Positions 49,913 through 64,000 of a DNA stretch of 64,000 bases are shown piece after piece. A program made the position numbers and the translations under genes. The notes under the pieces are model-generated. The model made no database searches, was not told the origin of the DNA, and saw nothing but the letters and a program-made list of their open reading frames with translations. Positions within the stretch are counted from its first letter, which is position 1, and every line of letters starts with the position of its first letter. Source of the DNA: Myripristis murdjan (taxonomy: Eukaryota; Chordata; Actinopteri; Holocentriformes; Holocentridae); the NCBI RefSeq assembly GCF_902150065.1, contig NC_043996.1, positions 13,343,485-13,407,484 on the forward strand. The letters run 5' to 3'.

Positions 49913-52399
49913 ACCCCAGACACAGCGGCTGATGCCATAGAGGTTGCTGTTGACATCAGGTGTCGCGCTGCCACTGGACTGCTGATAGACACTGTGCAGA
50001 CACTTCTTTTGCCAGAAACATTGCTTTACAAAGCAGTGACAATGATAATGTGGTGTGAGACTGAAAGGCAGCGCTGGTCCCTGACGTGGATTTAATCTGG
50101 ACAGCACATACAGACTACCTGGGGCACAAGACATCACCAACACTAGAATTCATGCTTTATTTTCTTCTGTGGCACTTTTGGCTGAATGAGGTGATGTCTT
50201 TGCCTAATCTGGACGTGAACTTGAATATTTATGGATCACCACCTGATTGCAGCAGGACTGACAATTCTTTATCATGTTTGCATGTCAAAACTATGTTTGG
50301 CAATTAAAAACAGTCTGCTTCTTGCCATGTATGCAGAATTTTTTTTGCTAACTTTTGAAATGTTGCTAAAGATGAGAGATGCAGACACTGGGAGGATTTA
50401 CAAAAGACTAACTGGGCCTCTCCAGTTTCAAAATGCACATCCTGCATCCGCACACATGATGTGCTACTGCCACCTGATGGTGCCTGGGAGAACCTACACA
50501 GTAAATTTAACTTGGTGCAAAGAGCTTGAATTTGTGCTGAGAAGAAGACGATCATGATGTGCATATATATTTTGCACATACACGTTTTATTTAAATGATA
50601 CGATACAAAAATTTCATTGATATAGCACATAACACTCATGACAAGGGGTTAATAGATAGTTTCCATTTTTGTTTTCACATGACAGTGACCATCATCAGAC
50701 TCTCTCGTCTAGATAAACACCAACTAAAGTTAACCTCCACTAATGCTGAATGAATGGATTATATAAAAAGTTACATAATTTCTTTATCAGATAAATCAAC
50801 AACAACTTGCTGTTGCATAAGATAATTCTTAGAATAGCTACAGTCAAAGTGCCATTTGACTATCACATGAAAAAGGTAGTAACTTTCCCTCAAAGAGCCA
50901 GTTAGGGCTTTTTTCAATACATCAGTGAGTAAAACAATTTTTGGTGGGATGGAGAATAATATATCTTAATTTTAAATCACACTGTGACTAAAACAATCGC
51001 CCTTTTCTTCAGCACTATGAACACAGACATGCCATTTCATTTCTAACTACACTGTCAGTCCATACAGTATCAGCCAGTTTGCCAAAATGTCTTCAATTAA
51101 AATAAAATGAACAAGAAAATCCAGCAGACACGGTTGCAGTGCCACTACTTAAATTTTATGCTATCTGGAGCTTACTGCTTCATTCTTGCATTTAATAGAT
51201 TGAAGAGCAATGTCCTCTGGTGGTGAAAGAACAAGACAACAGAGTCATAGGCACTAGCATTATATATTCAAACTGAGTGGGCATGTCGCACCAGATACAT
51301 TATCTCTCTTAAGCATCTCCAAAATATCCGACGCCTCATTATGTTTCTTTTGTGATAGCCTATCCGGTCGTGCTTATTTCAAATTAAACGATTCTTTTAA
51401 TTATGGTATAAATCATGCATCATTAAGCAGTCTCCTTACTACTCAGTCTTTCTATGGTAATAGGGAGTCTCTTTTACCTGACATCACAGAAAAGTCCTAA
51501 TTTACAAACAAAGTGTAGTTTTTAGGATGATATTTTTTTCTGTCACTTCTGTGTTTTTAATTTCTTGTTCTTTGACAAGGATCCTTTGAGGACGTGGATG
51601 CAGAAGTTCATGGTAATTATTGTGATTGTGGGTATGAAAAGACTGGGGAGGAAGAGAAGGAGAGGAAAAAGAAGTAAAGTTACACCCTTGGTTTGCTGAT
51701 CAAAACACACTAATACAGGTGTGCCTTACATTGAACTGTTCTTAAAAACAGCTGGTCCATAACACATCCATCCTGCTTCATCTGGGACTGTTTTTCCAAA
51801 TCCATCGTTCGTGATAAAAGTGATCTGATTGGATTATGTGAAAACTAGGACTTTTCAAAACAGATTACAAAGTTTCTGTTCATGAAGATTGGGACTTGGA
51901 TTTTGCAGATGAATCCAGCCTTGAAACAGGGTTAAATGTTGTCTTTAGGTTTTTCAAAACTCAAGGGAAGAATCTGGATAGATTAAAAAAAATAAAAAAT
52001 GAGGATAATTTTGATCCCACCTCAAGGAGTAGATAATGGCAAAATGGTTTCACACACTTTTACAGAAATAATGACTTGAAAACCTGAGGAACCATGGCAT
52101 AATAAAACTCAGATGACTGAAACTGATTTAAAACACTCAGACAATTTATAGAATATACTTGAACTAAAAAGAATCAGGTGATTTTATGATTCTCAATCAC
52201 CAAATTAACTCTTATTTGTCCAGTACATGGCCACATAAAGGAGATTTGTTGTTTAAAAGTTTTGAAATCCCGTGTATATGGTTTCACCAGGGATCTACAT
52301 CAAGAGAAAAGTGAATTTTCTCTGAACAGAGTGTGCATTCAGCAGATTGAATGAACTCAGTCAGATCACACCATGAGTGATTGGAGTTGAGTGGAGATG
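49913..52399. other. Interval where uchl5 would be expected
   Basis: In human, UCHL5 lies here on the opposite strand. I see no minus-strand exon resembling a ubiquitin C-terminal hydrolase. The first several hundred bases are probably the 3' UTR of the rgs2-like gene, with AT-rich words such as ATTAAA near 50303. The rest is unique AT-rich sequence with no recognised element. Confidence 0.5.
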
Positions 52400-53180
52400 T
52401 CTGGCTCAGTTTATGGGAGATTGCGGGTTTACAGTCCTTCAACTATTTCATGTTATAAATCAAACAGCACAGCACCTTTAATGATAATGACAGCAGACGG
52501 TGTGCACGGTCCCGACCAGCTGTGGCAGTGTGATGCACGCGGTGGGCAGCGGGTCAGTAGCTGGTCTGTAGTCAATCAGGGCGCAGGACACTGTATCCCA
52601 GCAGCCACCTCGGCACCGCCTGGCTGTCTCGCTGCTCGTCGGATTCCAGAGGGGAGTGGGGACGGCTTTCACACCCACATCTAAAACTTTCACTCCTGTG
52701 CACATATACCGCTGTAAGTTTCGCTGTGAAACGCCACGGGAACATCATTTAACTGGTAATGATCAAAATATCTTGCTCATGTCGGTAAAAGCATGCTGGT
52801 TGTTAAATAAACAAAGCTAATGCAGTGGAGCTAGGTTAGGGCAGATAACCAGCTAGCTGCCCATCCCGGGCGGACTGCATCAGGTTGGCTAGCTCAGCTT
52901 TCTGGTTAGGATGTAAGCCAGGATGTGGCTCTGTTGGTTTGTGGTGAATTATAGAACGGATAGCGACCATCCGACATCATATAACAAGTTAACAGGGTTT
53001 TGTTTTTCGCTAGATGAGCACCAGGCTAATACTAATTGTCCCGGCAGCTAAGCCGGTTGGCTAACTTTGTTCTCCGCTGCATCGCTCAGATTCCTCTGCT
53101 CTGCTAACTGCTAGCAAGGTTAACTTAACGTTAGCTAGCAGTTAACGAGGTTGTTATTGCGGCCGGCGTCAACATTATTT
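52400..53180 (+). promoter_or_regulatory. CpG-enriched region and probable first exon of ro60
   Basis: CG dinucleotides become frequent compared with the flanks, with GGTCCCGACC, CCCGGGCGG and GCGGCCGGC words. A good splice donor (CCGCT before GTAAGTTT) lies at 52714, and an acceptor at 53732-53733 sits just before the ro60 start codon. This supports a non-coding first exon ending at 52713 and an intron of about 1.0 kb. The transcription start is not located. Confidence 0.4.
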
Positions 53181-53566
53181 TGGGCTAAAGTTGCGGCCAG
53201 ACCACCTGCTGCGAGCTGCCCCGTGTAGCCATCATTGGTTCCTTTATTATCTGTCTTATGATTATCATGGGCTGTAATCGGCTTGACGCTATTTCTGTCA
53301 GTCGAGAAAGCTAACGAGTAACATTGGTTGCCAGCTAAGTCAGTGTTATCTGGCATGTTTAGCGAGGCCGACATCAGCGACAAAGGTGTCTGGCCAGCGA
53401 GAACTGACTACAGGGCTCAAACTGTAATCCAACATGGCGTTATGTCTGGTTTTGTGAAGTTACAAGCCTTTACTGTGGTGTGTAATCCGATCACAAATAA
53501 TGATGCATCAATGCAATGCTGGTAAATCTCGGTTGTGGCTGGGATTGGTGAAATAACCAGTCTTGA

Positions 53567-53571
<5 letters not shown>

Positions 53572-53602
<31 letters not shown>
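53572..53602. repeat. Poly-A tract
   Basis: Thirty-one A residues in the presumed 5' UTR intron of ro60, only about 130 bases before the coding exon. Confidence 0.95.
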
Positions 53603-53606
<4 letters not shown>

Positions 53607-53740
53607 TACAGCGTCAGTTTGTTTGGTAGGAGTTTTTAAGGGTTGGGTAATGTGAGATATAGAAATCACTGTGGTCACTCCATCAAAAAGTTTACTTACC
53701 CAGTCTGCCACATCTGTTTTAGTCTTTCAATAGAGTTACA

Positions 53741-56700
53741 ATGGAGCCTTCGGGAAGTACTATGACAGCAACATCACCACCAGGCAACCACACCCCAAAC
53801 TCAACAGGTAATGACTGTCCATGGGAGCTGAGTGACAAGGCCAGGCTGTGCCGTTTCCTCTGCTACGGTTCGGAGGGAGACATATACACTGCCAGGGACG
53901 AGTGTCGGCTCAGCGTGGAGAGTGCAGGAGCCCTGCTCGCCCTGCTCCAGGAGGGCCGTGGCTGCGAGGTGGTGGAGGAGATTAAGAGGTTCACTGAGGA
54001 TGGGAGAGCTGTCAGACTCAACCCCTCGCTCTTTGCCTTGGCTTTGTGCTCTCAGCACTCTGAGCTGAAAACCAGGCAGGCGGCGTTCAAAGCCCTGAAG
54101 GAAGTCTGTCGGGTCCCCGCTCACCTGTTTTCCTTCATCCAGTACAAGAAGGAATTGAAAGAGGGCATGAAGTGTGGGATTTGGGGACGTGCCCTGAGAA
54201 AAGCCGTGTCAGATTGGTACAATGAGCAGGATGCCATGAGTCTAGCTCTGGCTGTGACCAAATGTAAACAGAGAGAAGGCTGGTCCCACCAGGATCTGCT
54301 CAGGCTGTCCCACACAAAGCCAGCCCATGAAAGTGAGTATACAAAAAAAAAATCTGTTCTGATTTATATGCTGTGAGGTGCATATTTTGTTGGTTAATTT
54401 TAAATGTAATCTCATTCAAGAGGCTAATAAAATCCACATAAACAGATAAGGACATAAGGAAGTTTATTGTCATATTAGTTTCTACAAAGAAATTGAGTTT
54501 GGGACTCTCATAAAAGCACCAAGGCACAAGATTAAAAGATTAAAAGTACACACAACATAAGACAATTATTAAAAGTGACAGCAATAAATGAAAAGCTAAA
54601 AAAAAAAAAGAGTACAAGCAGTATACAGTGCAGTTTAAATATTGCATCTATAGAGATAGAGATATGTTTGGTAAGATAACCATGGTTCTATTTTTTGTGC
54701 TTTCAGCAATTGCTTTGATCAGTAAATATGTAACAAAAGGATGGAAAGAAGTCCAGGTTGCATATGCAGACAAAGAGAACTCGGAAGAGGTTGTCAAAGT
54801 GCTTTCATATCTTGAAGTGGTGGAGAAGGTCAAGCACACCTGTGATGAAATAGAGGTCATCAATTTAATAGAGGAACACAGACTGGAGAGGGAGCAACTA
54901 CTGACAGACCACCTGAAGTCCAAACAAGTGAGTCATGCATTTTTTTTTTTAGAATATTGAGCAAGAAGATTTTGTGATCAAGTGACGATGAATTAATGAA
55001 AGGCTGTGAATTCACATTGAAGGTTCTGCTTGCTGTGCCTCTTACTATCATCATACTTTTATATTATTATTAAAGTATCATAATTAGAAACATAATAAAT
55101 TGGATCAGTCTGATATATGCATTTACTTGATGTGAGGTTTTTTTCTGTAGGTATGGAGAGCTTTGTTGAAGGAAATGCCTCTGACATCAATGCTAAGGAT
55201 CTTGGGTAAGATGACAGCAGACAAAGTCCTGGAGCCAGGGAGCTCGGACATGGCAGCTGTTTGTGAAAGGATTCAGAATGAGACCACACTTAAAAAGGTA
55301 AGACCTCCAGCTCTGGCTCTTTGTATCAGAAGTGCTATTGTCTCATCTGTTTCACAGTCAACAGAATGACGATAATGGTATAAATTTCTAGTCATTGTTT
55401 AAATATTTACCATCTGTCTTAAAATCTCCAGGCCAAGATTCACCCTTTCAGCATCCTCTTGGCCATTGAAAACTACAAAAGAGGCCAAGGCTATCGAGGC
55501 AAAACAAAATGGGAACCAGACAGCAGCATCCTCAAAGCCCTGGACTCTGCCTTTTACAAGTGTTTCATGGTAGGCGCTTTTGGTTCTCACAACTTCTGAC
55601 TGACCATCAAACAAGACCGCAGCCAAAAGCATTTGCTAACAACTGATCGTTTGCACTGTTGCGGTTTTGTCCTCAGAACGTGGAGCCTGTGGGTAAAAGG
55701 TTTGCAGTGGCAGTGGACGTCAGCACATCGCTGAGCAGCGTCATCCCGGGGACATCACTCAGCACTGCTGTTGCTGCTGCAGCCATCACCATGGTAAGAC
55801 AATCCTGGTGCTAGATAACTACACCGACTGTTAGGGTAATTGGTGTTCCAGTCAGCGCAGCTGTTTCTTTAAGCTTGTGTAATGCTGGCCCATCTTTGGA
55901 GGAAGCCGGGGTCAAGGAACGGGTCTGTTGACGCATACTGTGGATTCCTCTGACATTCCAAAAGCAGTGTCATCATCTTGAGCCCAGAGGCCCTCCAACT
56001 ATTTTAGCTGCGAGGCATGCCATTAAAATGATCATTGTAGTAAAGTTTCTATGGTTAAGAAAATCCTGGAAAAGTCATGGAATTTGGAAATGTGTTTTCC
56101 AGGCGTGGGCATGTTTTGGGAAATGATGAAGTGTTCTTAAAGTTTTGGAAAAGTATTGGAAAAGATTGTATTCCCGACAAGTCGTCAAGATGTAAGATAT
56201 GGTAATTTCCTCAAAATCAGCATTTGTGTTATTCGTCATAGGAAACCAGCCAATCAAGAGACATGACGGTTGCTATGTGGTGTATTTTATTTGTACAGGT
56301 TGCTTTATTCATTACATCACAGAAATACAGTCAGGGAAATTTAGTATATAGTTCTGGAAAAGTTTTGGAATTTAATAGGCAGGTGTAGACACCTTGTTCT
56401 AGGCTTAGTTGAGTAATAATAAGTAGGAATATTTTCATCAGTTCTTGAAGTTTTTTTGCACAAGTTGAAGAGTTTTGCTTTTTAAAATGGGCCTGCTACA
56501 CACTTTAATAATGACTTGGTGTTTGATAAAGGTTATTGCAAGGACAGAAGCAGACGCGCAGATCCTCATCTACTCTGAAGGAGCTTTGGTTCCCTGCACA
56601 ATCTCTGCTGACATGACTCTCGCTCAAGTCACAGCTGAACTGGTTAAGGTACGGCATGCTAAGGTCTCAAAAATGAGAAATGAATTAAAGTTACTGACAC

Positions 56701-57762
56701 TTTGAGCCTCATTGTCAGAAATCTGTTTATTTTAAAGAAAAAGGACATTTTTATAACCATCAGTGACCATCCACCTAGTGTGAGTTATTAAAGTCTTGGC
56801 TTTAATAATTAAAGGTCAAATTTAGACCACGAATTGCGTTCCTCTTGACTTCATTGAACATTTTTGCTTCATGGCTGATGTATCTGTGATATCTACCATG
56901 TGTGTCAGATCCCCAGTGGAAGCACAGACTGCACCCTTCCCATCACGTGGGCCACAGAGAACGGGAAAGCTGTGGATGTGTTTGTCATATTGTCCAACAA
57001 CCCGGTGTGGACATGTCCCGCCAGCCCAGTGGAAATGCTAAAGAAGCACAGACAAGTGAGTTCACTCATTTGTCTCCTTTTAATGCTAGTGCATTTAATA
57101 CTAGTTTTTCAGATAAAGATTGTTTTTGAAATTAGGATTGCACAAAAATAAGGTAAAATTCATTGTTCTTCAGCAGGTACAGACTCATCAGATTCATCAG
57201 GCCTTTTTTCATGTTTATGCTATACCACAGCAGATGTCAAACTTGATGACACTTTAATACATTTATTATATGTAAGCTAAATCATAGACCTTTTTAATTT
57301 TGTGTAAATAACATTTTCGGATTTTTTTTTAAAGGTAATGTAAAAATTACTCAAAAATATAACATGGGTTTTTATGTCAGAATATATAATTTATATAATG
57401 TAATGATTTTATATTAAATATTTTTTTTATTGCTTTTGTCTTTTCATTTTTTGTGAACAAGAATTTATCCCCAGAGATCTGTGATGTAATTAACTGACCA
57501 TTTAAATCTATTTCCGAGTAAACTTATGTATGTATTCACATTTTTTGCAAAAGAAAAATCACTCAAAACAAAAGAAAAAACCTAAATAATGTTTTTGTCT
57601 GTTGTCTAGAAATCGGGAGCCTTTTCCAAGTTGGTGATGTGTGGCTTGACTTCCATTGGACACGCCATCGCAGACACAGAGGACAGGGGTTTACTGAACA
57701 TCTGTGGCTTCGATGTTGGAGCTGTAAGCATCATCCGCAACCTAGCCCAGGATCTGATCTGA
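53741..57762 (+). CDS. ro60: RNA-binding protein Ro60 (TROVE2), complete, eight coding exons
   Basis: Ro60 binds Y RNAs and the 3' ends of misfolded small RNAs and aids their quality control in nucleus and cytoplasm. Coding exons: 53741-54332, 54707-54927, 55151-55297, 55432-55569, 55677-55793, 56532-56648, 56909-57055 and 57610-57762; all junctions are GT-AG and in phase. The product is 543 residues (human 538). The TROVE ring of helical repeats covers about residues 28-360, with [32 protein letters not shown] and [12 protein letters not shown] matching human Ro60. The VWA-like domain follows, with DVSTS at 380-384 and Thr450. The third metal-site element, TDN in human, reads SNN at 473-475. 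The C-terminus ([14 protein letters not shown]) matches human. A short acceptor-side 5' UTR begins at 53734. Identity is certain; the N-terminal 28 residues are poorly conserved. Confidence 0.96.
54444..54660. repeat. Interspersed repeat fragment in ro60 intron 1
   Basis: GGAAGTTTATTGTCATATTAG, with AAGGCACAAGATTAAAAG and a later A tract (54598-54609), resembles a minus-strand LINE 3' fragment common in fish. It ends about 50 bases before the second coding exon. Confidence 0.4.
56050..56385. repeat. Possible interspersed repeat in ro60 intron 5
   Basis: Words of the form CTGGAAAAGTCATGGAATTT recur with variation near 56066, 56149 and 56353. The pattern is that of a dispersed fish repeat with related ends, but I cannot name the family or its limits. 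Confidence 0.3.
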
Positions 57763-58749
57763 TTAAAACATGAGGACAGTCTCTGAATCATATTGATAGA
57801 GTACAAAAAAAAATGGCACAAAGTGGACAAACTTTACTTAGCATGTAGAGTGCCCTAAAACAGCACTAATCCAAAACATGTTGACATTTACAATTCTGAT
57901 TTGTTTTTATATTGTATTGCTTACAAGTCAATTGACGACGTGTCCAGCAGGCTGGACAACACTCTTTAATTGTTATGTGCATTTATTTTCCTGAAATTTG
58001 GGAAGGAAGTGATAAGTTACAACACTGATATGCCATTGTATATCATGCTATTAGAGTTTTAATGCAAACAGCACACGGTATAATGTGCTGTGTGAATTTT
58101 ACTAGTTCTCAATGCAAAGTAACACACCAAGAAGTGGGCGACGACCCTTTCAAGACTGAATTCTACTCATTTCTAATAAGAACCAGGCACATGAAGTCAT
58201 TTGGATCAAAGAGCAACGGTGCAACAGACCTGTATAATGTTAGAGGCGTAGGTCAGCTGTAGGTTTTTCTTAGAAGGGTTTTACTGTAGTTTCTGTTGTA
58301 TATCTATGGTATGACTTAGCAAGTTTGATCTGAAGGTAGAGGCTTTTTAAACCTTGGAAGCCTGTCCTTCTGTTGTATGTAGCATTATTGTAAATGATTG
58401 CAGTTAAGTGGAATCAAAACAAAGTAAAGCACCAAGGGGCAACAGAATATACCTCAGTTGTTTTTTTCCTGGGTATTCTGTAAAAATCCTTTGATTTGAG
58501 AATGACTTGAGAAAGGTAACGCTTACAGGAAAGTAACAGCAACAGCACGTGTCAAGAATCCCAATGATCGGTGGTTGTTTTTTTCCTTACAGCCTGGTCA
58601 AAATTCTCAACCAATGTATTACACTATGCCTCCCTATACCAATATAGCATTTTTATTTGACTTTTTTTGTTTTCAAATTGAGCTTTCCTTCTGCTCTTGT
58701 GAAATTCATTTTGTAAAATACCCTTGGTGCTCTTAAATGTGTGATACTG

Positions 58750-58755
58750 AATAAA
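58750..58755 (+). promoter_or_regulatory. Candidate ro60 poly-A signal
   Basis: AATAAA about 990 bases after the stop codon in AT-rich sequence. Later signals would give longer transcripts, so site choice is uncertain. Confidence 0.35.
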
Positions 58756-59779
58756 GGTTATTTTGGGTTGTCCCTTGAGAACAGTGATGCCAATGTTTGG
58801 GACCGTGTGTCAGAGTTTACTGTAAGTTGGAGAGATGGATTTGCTCCCATCATTTTTAATCTGATTTCTATGCATCACTAATGGGCTTTTTCAATTGTTG
58901 TATTCTCTTCAGAAAGGTCAAATGAAAGCTATTTAACAACAGTTTACCAAGACTGAAGCTGCTAGCACAGTAATGTTTCTGTATTATTATTATTTTTTTT
59001 CTTAACAGCAATGTAAGAATGTCAGTGATGCAAAAACTAACATAGGTAATTGCTACCTTTCCAGTGTAATAGATACAACTGAATGTACCTTTTGTAATAC
59101 ATGTGTAACACTTTAGAGATTTAAATTACAATGCTTTATATTTCTTCAGATACTGAATAAATACACAGTGCTAGAATATTTTTAGTGGTAGCGGCCAATT
59201 AATTTTCAATTTAGGGAAACACAACTGAATACTACAGTGGTGCTCCTCGTCTAATTACACAGTAATTGTTATAAATACTTTGAACTTGTCATTCATCCTC
59301 TATTCTGGTGTAACCAACCCTTTACAAGTAAAATAAAATAAACCCAGACCATGTTACTGTGACGGATCCTGTCTCCATTCATGCTGGGCTTCTAGTTCCG
59401 CCTGGGATGTTTCGACAAAATGTCAGAAAACTACAAAGTACAGAAGCAGAGAATATTTGAGATTACATGAATCTTGATGCCACATGTTGTAGTCCAAAGT
59501 CTGACATGATGAGAGATGGTTATGAAGAGGTATTACAGTTCACAAGTTTTTTACTGTCATGGTCAACTTGATTTAAATCCTATTGTCTCTTGTATCTGAC
59601 CTTGCTTGACGTGCAGTACTTGACTGTAGTGGCAATGTAAACCCCTAATAAATACTTTTTGCCGCTCTTGAAACATTGTTTTGCTGTCCTTATATTTTGT
59701 ATGAACTTGTGCATCTGATTATCTCTGAAAATTAATTAATTTAGAGGTGACATCCTCGTGCAGGAATTCAGTCCCTTTG

Positions 59780-59885
59780 ACCAAACCTGTGGAAGTGTCC
59801 TTGAGCAAGGCACTGAATCCCTGCCATGTGTGCGCTGTTCTGTGTATAAAAGGCTGGAGAAATGAAGACTTCCTCCTCAGGAGTC
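59780..59885 (+). mobile_element. SINE-like fragment
   Basis: GTGTCCTTGAGCAAGGCACTG followed by AATCCCTGCCATGTGTGCGC shares its core with the fragment at 14,577. It is a short remnant of a tRNA-derived fish SINE. Confidence 0.5.
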
Positions 59886-60197
59886 AGTCGGGTTGGTGCT
59901 TTAGTTAAAATGAAAAATTAACGAAAGTATAAAACTGCAAGCATGATGTAAGTCAACTGCACTTTGAAAACAGGAGCGAAAAACGGAGAATTCCGTCAAC
60001 ATGTCCTCAAAAAGAAAGAGATCACGAACAAAGCGTTAAAATGTAAAACAATTATGTGCATTTTCACACACAATTTTACACACATACACTATGGGGTTAA
60101 GTGACAGTGGGCAAAAAGTGACTTCCCTGAGAACAGGCATCCTGCGAGGCCGCATGATATTGATAATTGGGGGCTTCGCAAACACACACTTACATGA

Positions 60198-64000
<3,803 letters not shown>

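Noticed and set aside
52391-52684. Plus-strand open frame in the CpG-rich ro60 upstream region
   Set aside because: Its length is explained by GC-rich, stop-poor sequence; it more likely overlaps a non-coding first exon.

Overview
The window looks like nuclear DNA of a teleost fish, probably a percomorph. It carries spliced vertebrate genes with GT-AG introns, long (CA)n, (GA)n and (GATA)n tracts, L2-like and Rex-like LINE remnants with typical fish 3' tails, tRNA-derived SINE pieces and small Tc1-like and piggyBac-like elements. The species cannot be named from this sequence alone.

Layout. Positions 1-23,500 are gene-poor and hold microsatellites, SINE and LINE fragments and a TTAA-flanked piggyBac-like element (12,701-14,128) with a CA-rich minisatellite inside it. 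From 23.7 to 49.9 kb four R4-subfamily RGS genes follow one another on the + strand: rgs18 (23,672-29,023), an rgs21-like gene (34,596-35,777), one gene midway between RGS1 and RGS13 (39,272-40,314) and an rgs2-like gene (48,760-49,912). Next come ro60 (53,741-57,762, complete, 543 codons) and the first four coding exons of cdc73 (60,210 to beyond the window end). All six genes are on the + strand. The order matches human 1q31 (RGS18-RGS21-RGS1-RGS13-RGS2-UCHL5-RO60-GLRX2-CDC73), but the two genes that lie on the opposite strand in human, UCHL5 and GLRX2, are not seen between their usual neighbours.

How the genes work. RGS proteins speed GTP hydrolysis by G-alpha subunits and so end GPCR signals. 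In mammals RGS18 acts in platelets, RGS1 and RGS13 in lymphocytes and mast cells, and RGS2 on Gq pathways. Ro60 is a ring-shaped protein that binds Y RNAs and misfolded small RNAs. Cdc73 (parafibromin) is a Paf1-complex subunit acting in transcription elongation and histone modification. The RGS genes form a tandem-duplicated family; ro60 and cdc73 are linked to them by ancestral synteny, not by shared function.

Exon models were built by hand from reading-frame continuity, splice consensus and remembered human proteins. The 62-nt and 167-nt internal exons of the RGS genes and the 131/106/70-nt coding exons of cdc73 give strong internal support. I found no convincing undescribed biological system. 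The most useful oddities are a degenerate metal-binding motif in Ro60, mixed selectivity residues in the rgs2-like protein, a single RGS1/RGS13 intermediate, conserved 14-3-3 sites in Rgs18, and several nested or hairpin-forming repeats.
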